Below are positions 49,515 to 62,580 of a DNA stretch of 64,000 nt, piece after piece. Numbering within the stretch: the stretch's first letter is position 1; each line of letters begins with the position of its first letter. The stretch spans positions 62,001 to 126,000 of the forward strand of contig JAOTOM010003918.1 of assembly GCA_034440615.1 (NCBI GenBank). The letters are read 5' to 3'. The stretch comes from Ashinkailepas kermadecensis. Taxonomy: Eukaryota; Arthropoda; Thecostraca; Neolepadidae. The notes under the pieces are model-generated. The model saw nothing but the letters and a program-made list of their open reading frames with translations. It did no database searches and was not told where the DNA came from. A program made the translations under genes and the position numbers.

Positions 49515-51680
49515 ACAACATTAATATTCTAAGCAAGTTAAGCTGGCTTTAACACTCATTACCATTACCCGATAAATTTCAGTCCATAGGAGGACGGCTC
49601 GCAGTCGCCTGCCTCGCTTATAAATTTACTTTCTATGGCATTGTTACTTCTTAGGCAAATATCAAACAGCATGTGAGCATTATCCTTTGTGTCGGAAAGT
49701 ACACACTGTACTATCTACGCCTACTTGTCAGCTGTTGGTGACCCGGTCAAAGCGAAAAGCGCGGCTCGCACCCCTCAGCGCCAGAGACACGGCCGCCATT
49801 TCTGCTCTAGACGTAAATACCCTCCCCTCCGTCCACTTGATCGCCGAGGTATTTACTACGCTACCGTTCGGGGAGGGTCGTATCCTGTCGTCATCGAGTT
49901 GTGTTATTCCCCAAGGAGGGTCACTGACTCGGCCATCAGTATCCGACCTCAATGCTATCTGGGTCATCACGAAAGCTACGCCACTGAACACACAGCGGGA
50001 GTCCCTAGAGTTTTTTTATTAGCTTGTACCTCGGCGGGTAGTTAGGCTATAATATTACTTCTTTATCTCCGGTTAATGTGAGGGTTGAACGCTTTGGACG
50101 AGGAGGGGGAAAACATGGATATTGCAAGCACGGTTTTCAACGTGCTCACTCTTAGGCCGAGCGATGGTCATTTTCACGACCCACTCCTACCCGAGGTCCT
50201 AAAGGCGGATGTTAGGATCAGGTTTGTGCCTAGGATCCCTGATCGTTTGCCCAAGCTATGTTCCCCTTTGTATCCCAAATATTCCTTATCACCGCTAATT
50301 ATGCACGTCAAAGGCTGGGCAACTGCTCCGTGCCTCTGCTGGTGCGCTCAAACATTTATATCATCAAGGGTAATATATTTACATGCATTTACATTGCACG
50401 CAAACAGGACCGGGACACACGCCTTCTTTGTCCAATTCCCCTCCCCATACATACCTACATACCCTGCCCTTCTACACTAGGCGTGCGATGTCGGCGCCAC
50501 CGGCCGTGTCGCATATACCTCACACATCACATCGAATTTAGTCGAATTGCCCCCCCCCACCCCCACCATAAGACGGGTCGCTCCTTTCAACAATGAATTA
50601 GGTTGAGGAGAAATAGCTGTGATAGAAAATAGTCCGGTTTGGAAGAAGGAAGAAGGCATGGCAGGCCGATGGCACTCACATTTTTGTTGGTCGGCTGGCC
50701 TCTTCGGTCGTCTCGACTCTGCTTGAGCTCCGTACGTGAGTGGGAGACTGCCCGAGTGAGAGTGTCTCCGAGCGAGATAGAGAGTCCGAGAGAGTGAGAT
50801 CGAGATCCCGTTTTCTGTCTGTCTCCAGTTTTCTTAGATTTGCTGTAGCCCCGCCTCGTCTATCCACTGGCCACTCCCAGGGTTTCTGACTGGGTTCTTC
50901 CTATTGATTGGTGGGAGTGCTTTTTTATTTGTCTTGCCCTGAGGCCGTGTGTATGATGAAGCCGCCTGGGGCTGTCAGGACGGTCTGTAGGTCTGGAAAT
51001 TTCCACTGAGAGTTTTCACCGTGGTCACTGATCTCACAGCTGGCCGGGGACCCTTCTGTTGTTTTGGCCCAGACGCAAGGCTGATGTTGTTTTTTTCCAT
51101 GCCGCCTTTGATCGCGACACGTACTGAGGGTCGGGTTCAGCTGCGATTCAAGGCAATATGAGAGGGAAGGGAGAAGGTGGCCGGGATATGGCCGGGCGTC
51201 TTGCGGCCTGGTCGGATGGGAAAATATTGAAAACTTCGTGTCTAAAGAATGTAAGCCTCCTTATAAATATACAGCAAGAAACAGGCGAAGCATTTGTGAC
51301 GTCATAGTGGGCCCGCAGATTAGTGGGAAACGATATCCGAGCCCACACCGGATGGACATCGGTATCAGTTGCGCGCGCACTGCCGGTGGTTCCCAAATAC
51401 TGAATGCAATCACGATGCAACTTAGGGATTCAAATATCGTCACCACCGAACTTCACATCAATCCCTTCTAAATATGGTATCCCTACCACAAGCACAAAGC
51501 CAACCTGTATCGATGGCCGCAAAAGCAGGTGCCGCTACCGACAAGCCCCGGGAATGTTGGCAACCGGGGTAAGCATACCAAAATATCTAGCCATATACAA
51601 GTTGCACTAATGTGCGTCAATTTCTTCATTGTTGCACCATCGCGTACGCGTTTTTCTGATAAATCTTGTACCGTAGAAAT
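49515..51680. other. No gene recognised
   Basis: Open frames at 49,687-50,045, 50,085-50,596, 50,676-50,867 (minus) and 51,148-51,610 overlap in several phases and lack recognisable motifs. A purine-rich GAGAG patch on the minus strand lies at 50,720-50,830. Host exons cannot be excluded, but nothing supports one. Confidence 0.4.
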
Positions 51681-51694
51681 AATTGTGTTGGAAG

Positions 51695-51850
51695 TATCAC
51701 TTTCTCGCTCTTTCGCTCTATCTCTGTATCTCCCTCTCCTATCCCCTCTCTCCCCATCCCCTTATCCTCTTCCCTCTCTCTCTCTCCCCTCCCACTGTCC
51801 CTCTTTCTCCTTCAAATATGCCCCCCTCCCTGTCTCTTCCCCCTTCTCGT
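51695..51850. repeat. CT-rich low-complexity tract
   Basis: Pyrimidine-rich TCTC/CCCT sequence without a fixed period. Confidence 0.8.
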
Positions 51851-52217
51851 GTGATCTTCTAACCCTGATGCAAGCGGTACGAAACCTGCATGCTTCGCAA
51901 GTGACTGCTATCCCCAAACTCTTCCCCAGTTCGAGAGATTTCTCAAAATCATGGTTATAAATGTGCAACTCAATTCTTTTTCACCCTCGCCCGTGCATGG
52001 CGGGTTGTTGCCGCAACACCCCCTCTGCCAGGTTTATTGACGATCATGGAAAACAGCGCACATGAGCACGGCGCTGCTTGGCATACATTTTCTAGCATCC
52101 TTTGCTGACCTTGCGGCCAGTGGCATTGCCAATATTTGGTTCATGGCCTGTGTGCGAACATTTGAAGAGGGATACTTCAGTAAGTATTCTTATACTGAAT
52201 ACTTACTGAATGCTTAC
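51851..52217. other. No gene recognised
   Basis: Mixed sequence. A small direct/inverted AGTAAGTATTC/GAATACTTACT pair occurs at about 52,180-52,206. Confidence 0.4.
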
Positions 52218-52515
<298 letters not shown>

Positions 52516-54035
52516 TATATTGGAGTATTTCGGCAGTATATTTTCGCTTTGGGATGTTTCGTTGAAGACCGCAGTCTGTCTTGCTTTTATAATCTTTTTC
52601 GTAGATCTTTCCAGCTCCCGGGTTGTTCGTCTTTCTTCTTCATTTAGATCATAAAGTATTCGTCAGATATCGTTCATTTATTCTTATCGCTTCCATGTAC
52701 TTTCACGATTTTCAAAAGATGATTTCGACATTCATCTTGCAATCACCATACATACTAATGTCATACAAAATGTGTTCAGTAGCAAAGCATTTTAGACATA
52801 ATTATCACGCTTATTGTTGTCGCAAGCGCTTCTGAAAAGATATGCTAATGAAAGAATGCATTTTGAAAACATGCACCATATACATAGTACACACTGCACA
52901 ACTGTTCACCAGGTGGTAATATTAAGCAGTTCTAATGTTAACCATGACCGTGCATGCACGTCCATTACAGGTTCTTGTTTCTGATTAGAATTGCCTCGAT
53001 AACTCTAAGTCGTCTCTTGTCCGATGTTGCTCTTAGAGTATCGGTGTTGCGCGTCAGATCTGTTCTTGTCAGTCGCTGTTTGGTGTTCTTGGAGCAGGTG
53101 TTGCGATGGTGGAGTGTGTACTATGTAGGAGCATCGTAAGACGGCGAGATAGGGTAGTTGTCGTCATATCCATGTAATCTACGCGGCGAAGTCAACAATC
53201 TTCGTGAACTATCTATCCCCACAAACTTTTTTCATCATTTCCAACCCGGAAACTGGATTGTTCACTCATACGCCTATCTTGCATATGTTGCTATTTTTCC
53301 CACTATTGCTATTTTCCAACGTCTTAAGTTAGAATAGGCAGTGAAGGCAATATTCACGGTTGAAGACAATATGAATGTCCTGAATTCATAAACTCGAATT
53401 TCGAACTATTCGTCTTCGAATTCATGTGCCGATGTCGCACATTTTTGGTCCCGCACTTCTAGACTTCTGGTCCAGCACTTCTGGACTTCGGTTGAAATTG
53501 TGACTAATCCATGAGTTTTACACGTAAATAAATTACATATGCTCCCTGGTACGCAACAATGTGAGGTCACTCACATCAAACTACAGATGAAAAGTGCGTG
53601 TATATGCGGAGAGGAGTGCTATAAAAAGAGCAATATACACCTAACATGATTTTTGGAGAATATAACCTGAACGAAAATTAACTCCCCAATAGGTTGGGAA
53701 TGCCGGGCGTCGTAGCATCTATCGCACCAGCATCGTGAGAATTCGTACGTTTAAGACACGTTTAATTGTATTGCTGCGAAAAATATTGTCCGGTACCATA
53801 TTTATTTTATCTGAATAAAAGCTACATGAATAAAATATTTGCTTAGTACAAGTGATAAGGTACGGAGAGGTTTAGAATATATCGTTGCTGGCAGTGCGCC
53901 ATAGAGCAGATAAACATCTCAACTAAGCATGGCTATTTTATGCGATAATTCGCTTAAATACTTACTTGACTGAGAATCCCTTTTTACAATAGAGGATCCA
54001 GAAATGAATTTCCCAACGCTTCATATTCTGACATT
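52516..54035. other. No gene recognised; AT-rich
   Basis: 1.5 kb without a recognisable family. Short direct repeats such as CACTTCTAGACTTCTGGTC and CACTTCTGGACTTCGGTTG lie at 53,453-53,490. Confidence 0.4.
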
Positions 54036-54878
54036 TGTAAGGATGTTAAAGCTAATATTCGAGACTCCCTGGAATGTACTGTCTGTGTCACCGCGATAAG
54101 GCCGCGTGAGGTACCAAAACACGAGTATTAGTTATCACAACAAGAACACCAGGCATGCGGCCCACCCAATCTACTACAGATAAGATCCATGTACAGCTCG
54201 CAATGTTCGATTGTTAACCGCCGCGATGAGATCACCCGCCAGGTTATAACTGATAAGAACTGAGCTCGTGTCGAGGAGTTCGCATACCACAAAGCTAATG
54301 GCGCCACCAGTCGGGTACTTCCACGAACCGTCGCCGGTTGCCAAGCGACCAGCCGGCGCTCCGCTGCTGCAAAACTGCAACCTCAGCGCGCGACCGGCCA
54401 GATGGGGAGTGCACGAGAACTGAACCCATGACCCGTGACGAATCAGGAGTCAGCTACATCCAGCCAGGGCAATGGCCGCCGGCACAACTAGCCAATCAAG
54501 ACTCAGAGCACATTTGACTGACGCGTCATATTGAACCGGCCAATAAGAGTGCGGGTTGTACGCAGATGATGTATTTGCGTGGGCCGACTCGTGTTTATAT
54601 ATGTGTGTACTAATGAAAATAAACAGAGAAGCCCCAGGAGACCGAGGGAGAGCCAGCACGTCTTTGCGGTTTCGAGGCGGACTGGCGTTTGCCTGTCGCA
54701 ACCCAAGGTGTTGGCGACGCGACTCAAAGTAGTTGCCGGGCCGCGGAAGCTTCCAGCCCGGGCGTTCACTCATCACGGGATTTTAACAAGCGAGCTGTCC
54801 GCTTATTGATCTGGGATAAAAGCGGTCGCGTTGGTCCGTTCCTAGACTTCCCACGGCCAGGGAAAAGTCTACCCTACA
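54036..54878 (+). repeat. Solo LTR of a gypsy-type family, with CATT target duplication
   Basis: It begins TGTAAGGATGTTAAAG and ends CTACCCTACA (TG...CA). CATT flanks it on both sides (54,032-54,035 and 54,879-54,882), and 4-bp duplications are typical of gypsy-type integration. The block GGCCAATAAGAGTGCGGGTT (about 54,539), a TATA-like TTTATATATG (about 54,595) and AATAAA (about 54,618) form a plausible promoter and polyadenylation region. It is related to the 3' LTR at 42,835. Recombination between two LTRs probably removed the interior. Confidence 0.85.
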
Positions 54879-54882
54879 CATT

Positions 54883-55202
54883 ATCCCTTGGGCAAGTTCT
54901 CATCGGTCGTAACAGCTTCTTTTTTTTTGCATGTGTGATACAAATGTGCACTCGATATTGCGGGAGCAGGGTCAATTTGCTTTCAAGGGCATTGCGTTTG
55001 AGCCGACCACCTGATAGTCAAACTCCTGTTCAAGGTAAAACTGTAGCTGATAATTTTGCGGCCCCAACGGCCCGACACGACCCACACGCCCGACAGCATC
55101 CACCCGAACCGGTGACCGGCTGCCGACCGAACTTCACGAGACAGACTGATGAACGCCATGTAGGACTTGGTCCGTGTGTCGTCACGCACAGCCTACACAA
55201 GT
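54883..55202. other. No gene recognised
   Basis: Mixed sequence between the solo LTR and the next minisatellite. Confidence 0.4.
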
Positions 55203-55935
55203 CCGGTCATGGGTGGATGCTGAGGAGGGTTTGCCGGTCATGGGTGGATGCTGAGGGTTTGTCGGTCATGGACGGATGCTGAGGAGGGTTTTCCGGTCAT
55301 GGGTGGATGCTGAGGAGGGTTTGCCAGTCACGGGTGGATGCTGAGGAGGGTTTGCCGGTCATGGGTGGATGCTGAGGAGGGTTTGTCGGTCATGGGTGGA
55401 TGCTGAGGAGGGATTGCCGGTCATGGACGGATGCTGAGGAGGGATTGCCGGTCATGGGTGGATGCTGAGGGTTTGTCGGTCATGGACGGATGCTGAGGAG
55501 GGTTTGTCGGTCATGGGTGGAAGCTGAGCAGAGCTTGCCGGTCATGGGTGGATGCTGAGGAGGGTTTTCCGGTCATGGTTGGATGCTGAGGGTTTGTCGG
55601 TCATGGAGGGATGCTGAGGAGGGATTGCCGGTCATGGGTGGATGCTGAAGAGGGATTGCCGATCATGGGTGAATGCTGAGGAGGAATTGCCGGTCATGGG
55701 TGGATGCTGAGGAGGGTTTGTCGGTCATGGGTGGATGCTGAGGAGGGCTTTCCTGTCATAGGAGGATGCTGAGGAGGGTTTGCTGGTCATGGATGGATGC
55801 TGAGGAGTGCTTTCCTGTCATAGGAGGATGCTGAGGAGGGTTTGCTGGTCATGGATGGATGCTGAGGAGTGCTTGCCAGTCACGAGTGGATGCTGAGGAG
55901 GGTTTGCCAGTCATGGGTGGATGATGAGGAGGGTT
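55203..55935. repeat. 31-bp minisatellite, about 24 copies
   Basis: The unit is CCGGTCATGGGTGGATGCTG plus AGGAGGGTTTG. Some units lack AGGAG and are 26 bp. Variants TCCTGTCATAGGAGG and GGTCATGGACGG recur in blocks. Confidence 0.95.
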
Positions 55936-56028
55936 GGGGATGGCCGTTCTAGATTACCTTTTCTAAGCAAATTTGACGTCGGGCATACGGCATACACTGG
56001 ACACTCCGAGACAAAATTAACTGCCGAC

Positions 56029-56182
56029 CGACACTGTCTGGTAGGTCCGACAGGTCCGACAGGTCCGACACTGTCCGGTAGGTCCGACACTGTCCGGTAG
56101 GTCCGACCCTGTCCGGTAGGTCCGACACTGTCCGATAGGTCCGACCCTGTCCGGTAGGTCCCACATTGTCCGGCAGGTCTGC
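56029..56182. repeat. 19-bp minisatellite (GGTCCGACACTGTCCGGTA)
   Basis: About seven units of 19 bp, with two shortened AGGTCCGAC units at the left end. Confidence 0.93.
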
Positions 56183-56789
56183 ACCAGTACAGTGGTGGCT
56201 GCTCTGAGTTCAGATCGTCACAGCAGCTATTGAGTGGCGTCACTCCGGCCAAGGCACTTCCTCCGCCTGCGGTCGATGCTTGCAGTGGTTGCAGCGTCGC
56301 TCCCGCAGCAGAATACATGGAATGATGCCGAGCGGGAACAGCGCCAGCGCCAGAAACACGCCGCAGCAGGTGAACCTCTTGCCGAGTGTGCCAACCTGTC
56401 GGCACAGGGTCAGGTCAGAGGTCGCCATGCCACTCAGACCGGGTCAAACGTCACCAGACCATACAGGGCCAGTTCAGAGTTCACCAGAACGTACTAAAAC
56501 AGGTAGAATATCCTCATGCTCATATTACAGCATAAAATACACCCGAATTAACACTGGATATATTCGGCCACGGGCTGTCGTCAACAGTAATCACATTGTT
56601 GTACAAGCACAAAACACACGTCATGTGTACATACCTCGTGACTAAGCACAGTGATCCGCCTTCATTCTTAACCTACATATATACATACATGTAAAATTGC
56701 GTTCCAGCGCATGTAAAATGCACCCGAAGTTGGCTCGGACATCGACCAAAGTACAAAACTTTGAAAGGGTGTACTCTGACCTCCCACCC
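56183..56789. other. No gene recognised
   Basis: Mixed sequence. Open frames overlap on both strands and show no motif. Confidence 0.35.
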
Positions 56790-58545
56790 ATTGAACATGC
56801 CGACAGCAATCGGACGTCGGCCCGATGCTCGGGCCTACGTTGGGCCGCTGTCGGGACGCTTGCTACCCGCCGTCGGCTGGCAGTAGAATGTTCGTCCATG
56901 CTGACATGCAGCCGACATGGGGTCGATGTCGGGCCGCTAGCGACTCGCTGTCGGCTGAACAGTGGATTCGCTCATGCCGACATCAAGCCGACACTGAGTC
57001 AGATTCAGCGGAGATACTGCCGAATTCCATGTACACGCCGATATCCGCTCGACGTTCCCACGCTATCCGGCCGACGACCCTGCCATCCAGCCGACGTTCC
57101 CCCGCTATCCAGGGGACGCTGAAAAAACTGCTGAAATGAAATTTGCTTTTGAATGTTTGACAGGAAGTGCTATAAGATTATTTAGCTGCTATGACTTGAA
57201 ATATAAAAGTTTCAGTGTGGGGAAACTGGAGGTAGATGGTGAAATCATTAACCTACATATATTAACTAAGCCAGATTTTGTACTTCCCACACAATTCCCA
57301 TGACGGCGCCGCAGAGGGCTCGAGCATTTCCGGTGCTTTATTCCTTGGAGGTCCCATCTCGTGCTGTCTGTCGGAAAGCTAGAAGAGAAAAAGGTGAGAT
57401 CGTGTTGTGCACGTGAGTGTGCCAATTGGGTATGTGGCACCAAAGCGAATCTGGAAACCAGATTTCGTTCCATTTTAAAGTATTTTACTGGTAAATGTCT
57501 CATAACACTGAGAAATAATATATAAGACGTTTGCTTCGCGATGGTCTGGTCGATTGTATCTTTCAAAGTGTTCTACAGTTTTAATATCCGCACAATGTGT
57601 CGTTAATGAGCCTAAACGAACGCACAGACGATCATCCTGACCTTTCCAAGAATTTGTCAACATATTTTCCCTAAATTTATGGACTATCTGACACTCAATA
57701 TATTTGGAGCTGTCAATCCCGCTGATGTGAAATTTAGTTGGGTATGTATTAATTCCGTTTTGTTTGTTCTTGTTGATAATCACCTTTAAGTCGGCTTCAT
57801 AGATGCCGCCCGGGTGAAGTTTGGGGCTGAACGGAGAAGCTGATGTCAACGGAGAACGGACAGCGGAACGGGGAAGCTGATATCAACCTGGCTCCACAAT
57901 GCCTCTGACAGAGTACCTGCCACTGAAAGTGTCTGTTTGAAATCAATCGCGAGTGAGGAGCCTGAGGAGCTGCATAGTGGTACGGTATCTGTGAAGGACG
58001 GCTCTGATTTGACTGATGACAAAATGCAATTGTTCTGCCAGGTAGTGATAAAGTACATTTGTTTTGAGAACCGGTTGTTGAGATCAAGTGCATTCGGCAA
58101 AGCGAGGGCGAGCGTCAGCTGGATAGCGGGGAAACGTCGGCTGGATAGCGGGGAAACGTCGGCTGGATAGCGGGGGTACGTCGGTTGTATGTCGGCATGG
58201 ACGGACATTCCACTCGCCAGCCGACAGCGGGCCGCGAGCGTCTCGACGGAGGCCCGACATCGCGTCGGCTCCACGTCGGCTACATGTCGGCTGGATGTCA
58301 GCTGCATGTCGGCATGGGCAGACATTCCACTCCTCAGACGACAGCGTGCCGCTATCGTCACGACAGCGGCCCAACATCGGCCCGACATCGGCCCCAAGTC
58401 GGCTACGTGTCGGCTGCATGTCGGCATGGGCGGACATTCCACTCTCCAGCCGACAGTGGGCCGCTAGCATCCCGACAGTGGCCCGATGTAGGGCCGAGCA
58501 TAGGGCCGATGTCGGGTCCCTGTCGGCATGTTCACTGGATACATA
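56790..58545. mobile_element. Candidate DNA transposon with long, internally repetitive inverted ends
   Basis: The left end (CCATTGAACATGCCGACAG at about 56,790) is mirrored by the right end (CTGTCGGCATGTTCACTGG at about 58,525-58,545). Between them, left 56,790-57,120 and right 58,090-58,545 are imperfect inverted copies built from GTCGGC/GCCGAC-rich subrepeats of about 113-117 bp (right arm: GTCGGCATGG recurs at about 58,192, 58,308 and 58,423). The right arm also has a small tandem GTCGGCTGGATAGCGGGG. The 970-bp centre has no transposase that I can recognise. Long subrepeated inverted ends are known from several cut-and-paste superfamilies, and I cannot say which. Confidence 0.6.
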
Positions 58546-58564
58546 GGTCTTACATGACCACTTT

Positions 58565-59715
58565 AACGGTCAAGGTCCATCGCAAACCAGATTCTACGGT
58601 CGCCTCCAATTTTTTTTCGTTTTCACCCAAACCTGACCAAATCTGGTATCAAGCGATACACTGTGGTGAGCCATCGTATAATATTTCAAACCGGTACATG
58701 TCAAGGTCAAGCATCAAGGTCAAAGGTTAGCTTGATTTATTGGATGACGATATTGAAGCGATATCGACCGAACGCGAGGTTCGGTTGCTATCGCTTCAAT
58801 TTCGATCAAATAGGCGTAATTCGGCCTGGCTTGCTATGCGGTATCAGAAAGCTAAGCAATCGAATTATTTTTCAAAGGCAAAGGCAAAGCTGATCCTTCG
58901 GACGCCTCAATATTTTTTCGTTTTCGCTCAAACCTATCGAAATATGGTATTAAGCGATAGCCAGTGGTGAACACTCGAGTAAAATTTCAAATCGGGACAT
59001 GTCAAGGTAAAATGTTTGATTGAGTTCTTCGATGACCTCGCATTTCGTCGCTATGGAATCAAATTGCAGAAAATGTATGTCATTCGACGTCGCTTGTTGT
59101 GCGGTATCAGAAGGTTTATATTTCGAAATAATCTCGATGGGTCAAAACGCAAGCTGATTTATTCGGTCGCCTCGCATTTGTCTTGGTTTTCGCCCAGGCC
59201 TACCCAGATCCACTATCAAGCGATAGCCCACGGTGAACTCTCGAGTAACATTTTGAAACCGGGATATGTCAAGGCCAAACCTCAAGGTCAAATCCTAGTT
59301 TGAATTTTTGGAAGTCCTCGCGACTCGTCGCTATGGGTTCAATTTTCATCAAGTGGGTGTCATTCGACGTGCCGTATGGTACTCTAGCAAACTGTTCAGA
59401 AATCACATTAATTTTCGAAGTCATGGTAAAGGTCGAACTCATTTCTTCAGTCGCCCCGCGTTTCTTAGTTTTCTCACAAATCTGCCCATGTTTGGTATCA
59501 AGAGAGAGCCCGTGGGCAACCCTCGAGTAACATTTCAACCCGTGACATGTCAGGTCAAGCCTCAATGTCAAAGATTAGTTTTAATTCTTCAAAGTCCTCG
59601 CGTTTCGTCGCTATGGCTTCAATTTGCATTATGTGGGTGTCATTCGACGTGGCTTGCCGTATATTATCAGAATGTTGAGATATCGAAATAGTTTTGCAGG
59701 GTCCGGTGTGTGTAC
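58565..59715. repeat. Tandem repeat of about 280 bp, four diverged units
   Basis: A landmark CATGTCAAGGTCAA recurs at 58,697, 58,998, about 59,265 and 59,546 (spacings about 301, 267 and 281). Other ordered landmarks are GGTATCAAGCGATA, CTCGAGTAA, CGTCGCTATGG and TGTCATTCGACGT. It looks like a short satellite block. Confidence 0.85.
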
Positions 59716-62580
59716 AATGATTGAGTGTAATAGGAATAGGAAGATCAAATATATTTTTGTTTGCAGCCGTTGTGATAGCAGGCACTCATATCCTATATGA
59801 CTAGGGGCTCCCCCAAGAAATATGTCATAACCTGCTCGGACGGCGTTCTCATTGCTGGCTTTTAATTTACACTGCCACATTGCTGTTCCGGACATATAAA
59901 ATGTACAACTTTTTTCAAATTGTCTGCTTTCCTCTTAATGGTTCAACGGAAGTTGTGAAATTTGCAAGAGAAGCCACACGTGAATGCGCACGATTTTACA
60001 ACCAACTGGAGTTCATAACCACGAGAGAGCACCTGGAATGGATCAGGGGTGGATACAGGAATTGTCATGGGGGCACTTGTCTGGAGGGGTGCCATTTCTT
60101 TGGAGCGGCGCCACTGCGAAAGCACCTGGAGGGGCGCCTTAGGCTGAAAAATTATAGGTGGCGGGTTGTACTCGGTCCTTCCCGAAGGGGCGCCTTTCCT
60201 TCCAAGTGGGTGCCTTTTTCTTTCATAGGGGCTGAAAAAAAATTCGAGCCGGTACACTGGAACCTTTTCCCGGCCGGAAGGACGCCACCTACCATGTGGG
60301 GGTACATGCCCTCAGTGACACACCTTTATCCGCCCTGGTTGTCATTGCATCGAAATGGCTCCCTGTAAAACAGGAAAGTATGGGAAAGTTTATTGTATGT
60401 TTATATTTACTAAAACAAATAAAACAATCGCCCAATATTTTCTTGTTTGTACTGCTACAAGAGGGCAACGTTTAGCGTACTTACAGCATTGCTCTGTGGT
60501 GATTGTGAAATCGGGACCAACACATACGACATAAAACTAGATGTTGATAGGCAGTGATAAGCGAAAGACAGTGAAACTTCCTAATTTTTGCGGAGCTTTT
60601 TGTCCCCAAAATATCATTTTTAACAATGGTAAATCTGAAAACCAGACATTGAAAATGCGGTGGCTGAAATCAAAGGATTTTTTTAGGGGGGGGGAGGCCT
60701 ACCCCTCTATTTTGTCCAAACTTCCCGCGTCCCTGATTTGTCCCCCCCCCCCCCATTTCGAAACCGTGGCTACACCCATGGTGGTGAGGAGGCGTTTGTG
60801 CACGGGCGGATGTGTGATGTGAAGAGAAGAGCAAGAACAAGAGCGAGAGCGAGAGGGAGAGCAACAGATGTGAATGAGACAGGTGTGTGTACATGTCTGT
60901 GTGTAGGTGTGTCTGTGTGTGGATGCGGTCACGCGCTGCATATTTGATTGCCTTAGGCGGTGTATGAAGCCGGTTTCATGATGGTCCATGATCCCGTCAT
61001 TGTGTGTAACGATGGCCTGTTGTTCCTAATCTCTATTGATTCGGTGATTGTGAGCTCTGCAACATCTTTGCAGACTTGCAGAATGGATACGTTGAGTGTG
61101 CTGGGGTCGATAGTGCTGCTCGGACGAGTGTTTTTGAAGTGTTCCCCAAATGGGGTGTTTCTCTTTCGCGGAAAATCCCTAGACGGGGAGGGGGAAAAGA
61201 TACCCCAGGTAAATGAGTCCTAACACGTGGCTAATGCACATCAATGGCTCAGCTATCATCAACGATTCGGGATTAATTGATGTTCACCATCCATTGTATG
61301 TAGGTATATGATTATTATATGTGCATTAATCTACGAATTTGTGTTATATTTATGTGTATTTCTAAGCAGCTGTTATCGAAATTGGGCAGGTAGACGAATT
61401 GGAATTGATTTTTCCGTTCCCATTCGCCTTCCTTTAAAAACAAAATACATGTGCTCGAGTCATGACTCGTTTAGCCCTTGCCATCCTGGCTGCGCCACTG
61501 CCCCAGGAGCGTAGTCAATGGGACAGGGGGCTTTTGGACACCAGGTTCCTCTTACGCTACAATGGATCTCTTTTCCGGAAACCCTCTGAAGCTCCAGGGT
61601 CTCTATGAAATTTCAGAAGTCCATGTCAAGCTTCAGATTCATCCCCAGGATCTCTAGCCAGTTGCGGAACCTAAGAGGGTCGTGGAAAGGCACAATGGGG
61701 CTATGCAAACCTAGCGCCTATCGTGGGCACCTGAGAGACGCCAAGATTCCTCAGAAACCCAAAACCACATCACTGATTATGTGCTCCAAGCATGCCATCT
61801 ATTTCGTTTTCAGTGGAAACTGGAAAAAAAATGTGGTATATCCGACGGTTTTGAAAATTTTGATGGAATGACACCTTGAGGAAATCCTGCCTGAGTCACC
61901 GCCTCGGCCACACCAAATTCGAAAATGATCTCTCCACCCATGGTTACCATGCCCTCAGGGAATTTTTATCTTCTGGACTTCAGCTACAAGCACATCTCAA
62001 CACATTTATCACACTAGATGCCACAAAGGGCATGACTTATCAATGTCATGCACCCATTGGTTTAATCATATGCACAAATCCTGATCCTCTTCAAAAATCA
62101 CACGCCCCTCCCCACAGTCTTGATGCAACTGAACCCCCATTAGCCGCAAAACACCCCAAAACGTCACATGTATGCATGTACGCATATTGTACCATGTTAC
62201 CAGTTACCAGTATATTCGAAAATGGTCCAACATGTTGCGGGTTTTCACATTTTCACGTCAGGTGTGTAAAACATTGTAGTATAAAATAAACTCGGCTAAA
62301 AGTGGTCTAAAATAAGCACGGCTATACGTGGCAGTTCATTAGCATTCTCAATGGCACACATACATACATCAATCCATTGGACCAGCGCGCCCTTTCATTT
62401 CGTCGACGGTCGTCCATCCTACTATAGAAAAGCACACGACTGATCAGTATATAACAGTGCATCAGTACGTAGCTACATTTATCTACCATCGCTTTCCTAC
62501 GATTTCCTATAACTGAGGTAAAAGCTCACTTGAAGAAATCACCGAAAATCACAGAAAATCACGCAAAAGACGCAATGAAA
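59716..62580. other. No gene recognised; possible decayed transposon ends
   Basis: A patch at 60,050-60,260 has repeated GGGGCGCC/GGGTGCC strings. G- and C-runs (60,684-60,694 and 60,741-60,754) adjoin TGGCTACACCCATGG. CAGTGGCGCAGCCAGGATGG (minus, about 61,480-61,500) matches 33,612-33,631, and GAGCGTAGTCAATGGGACAG (61,508) is similar in type. A GAGCGAGAGC purine tract lies at 60,826-60,865. I find no protein family in the open frames. Confidence 0.4.
62500..62580 (-). other. 3' end of the edge CR1-like LINE
   Basis: Just after the stop, read leftward, GTGATTTTC/GTGATTTTCG units recur three times (62,530-62,567), possibly the short tandem tail of this LINE. Confidence 0.45.

Noticed and set aside
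49687..50045. Possible host exon
   Set aside because: Two overlapping frames of similar length and no recognisable motif. Nothing distinguishes either from chance.
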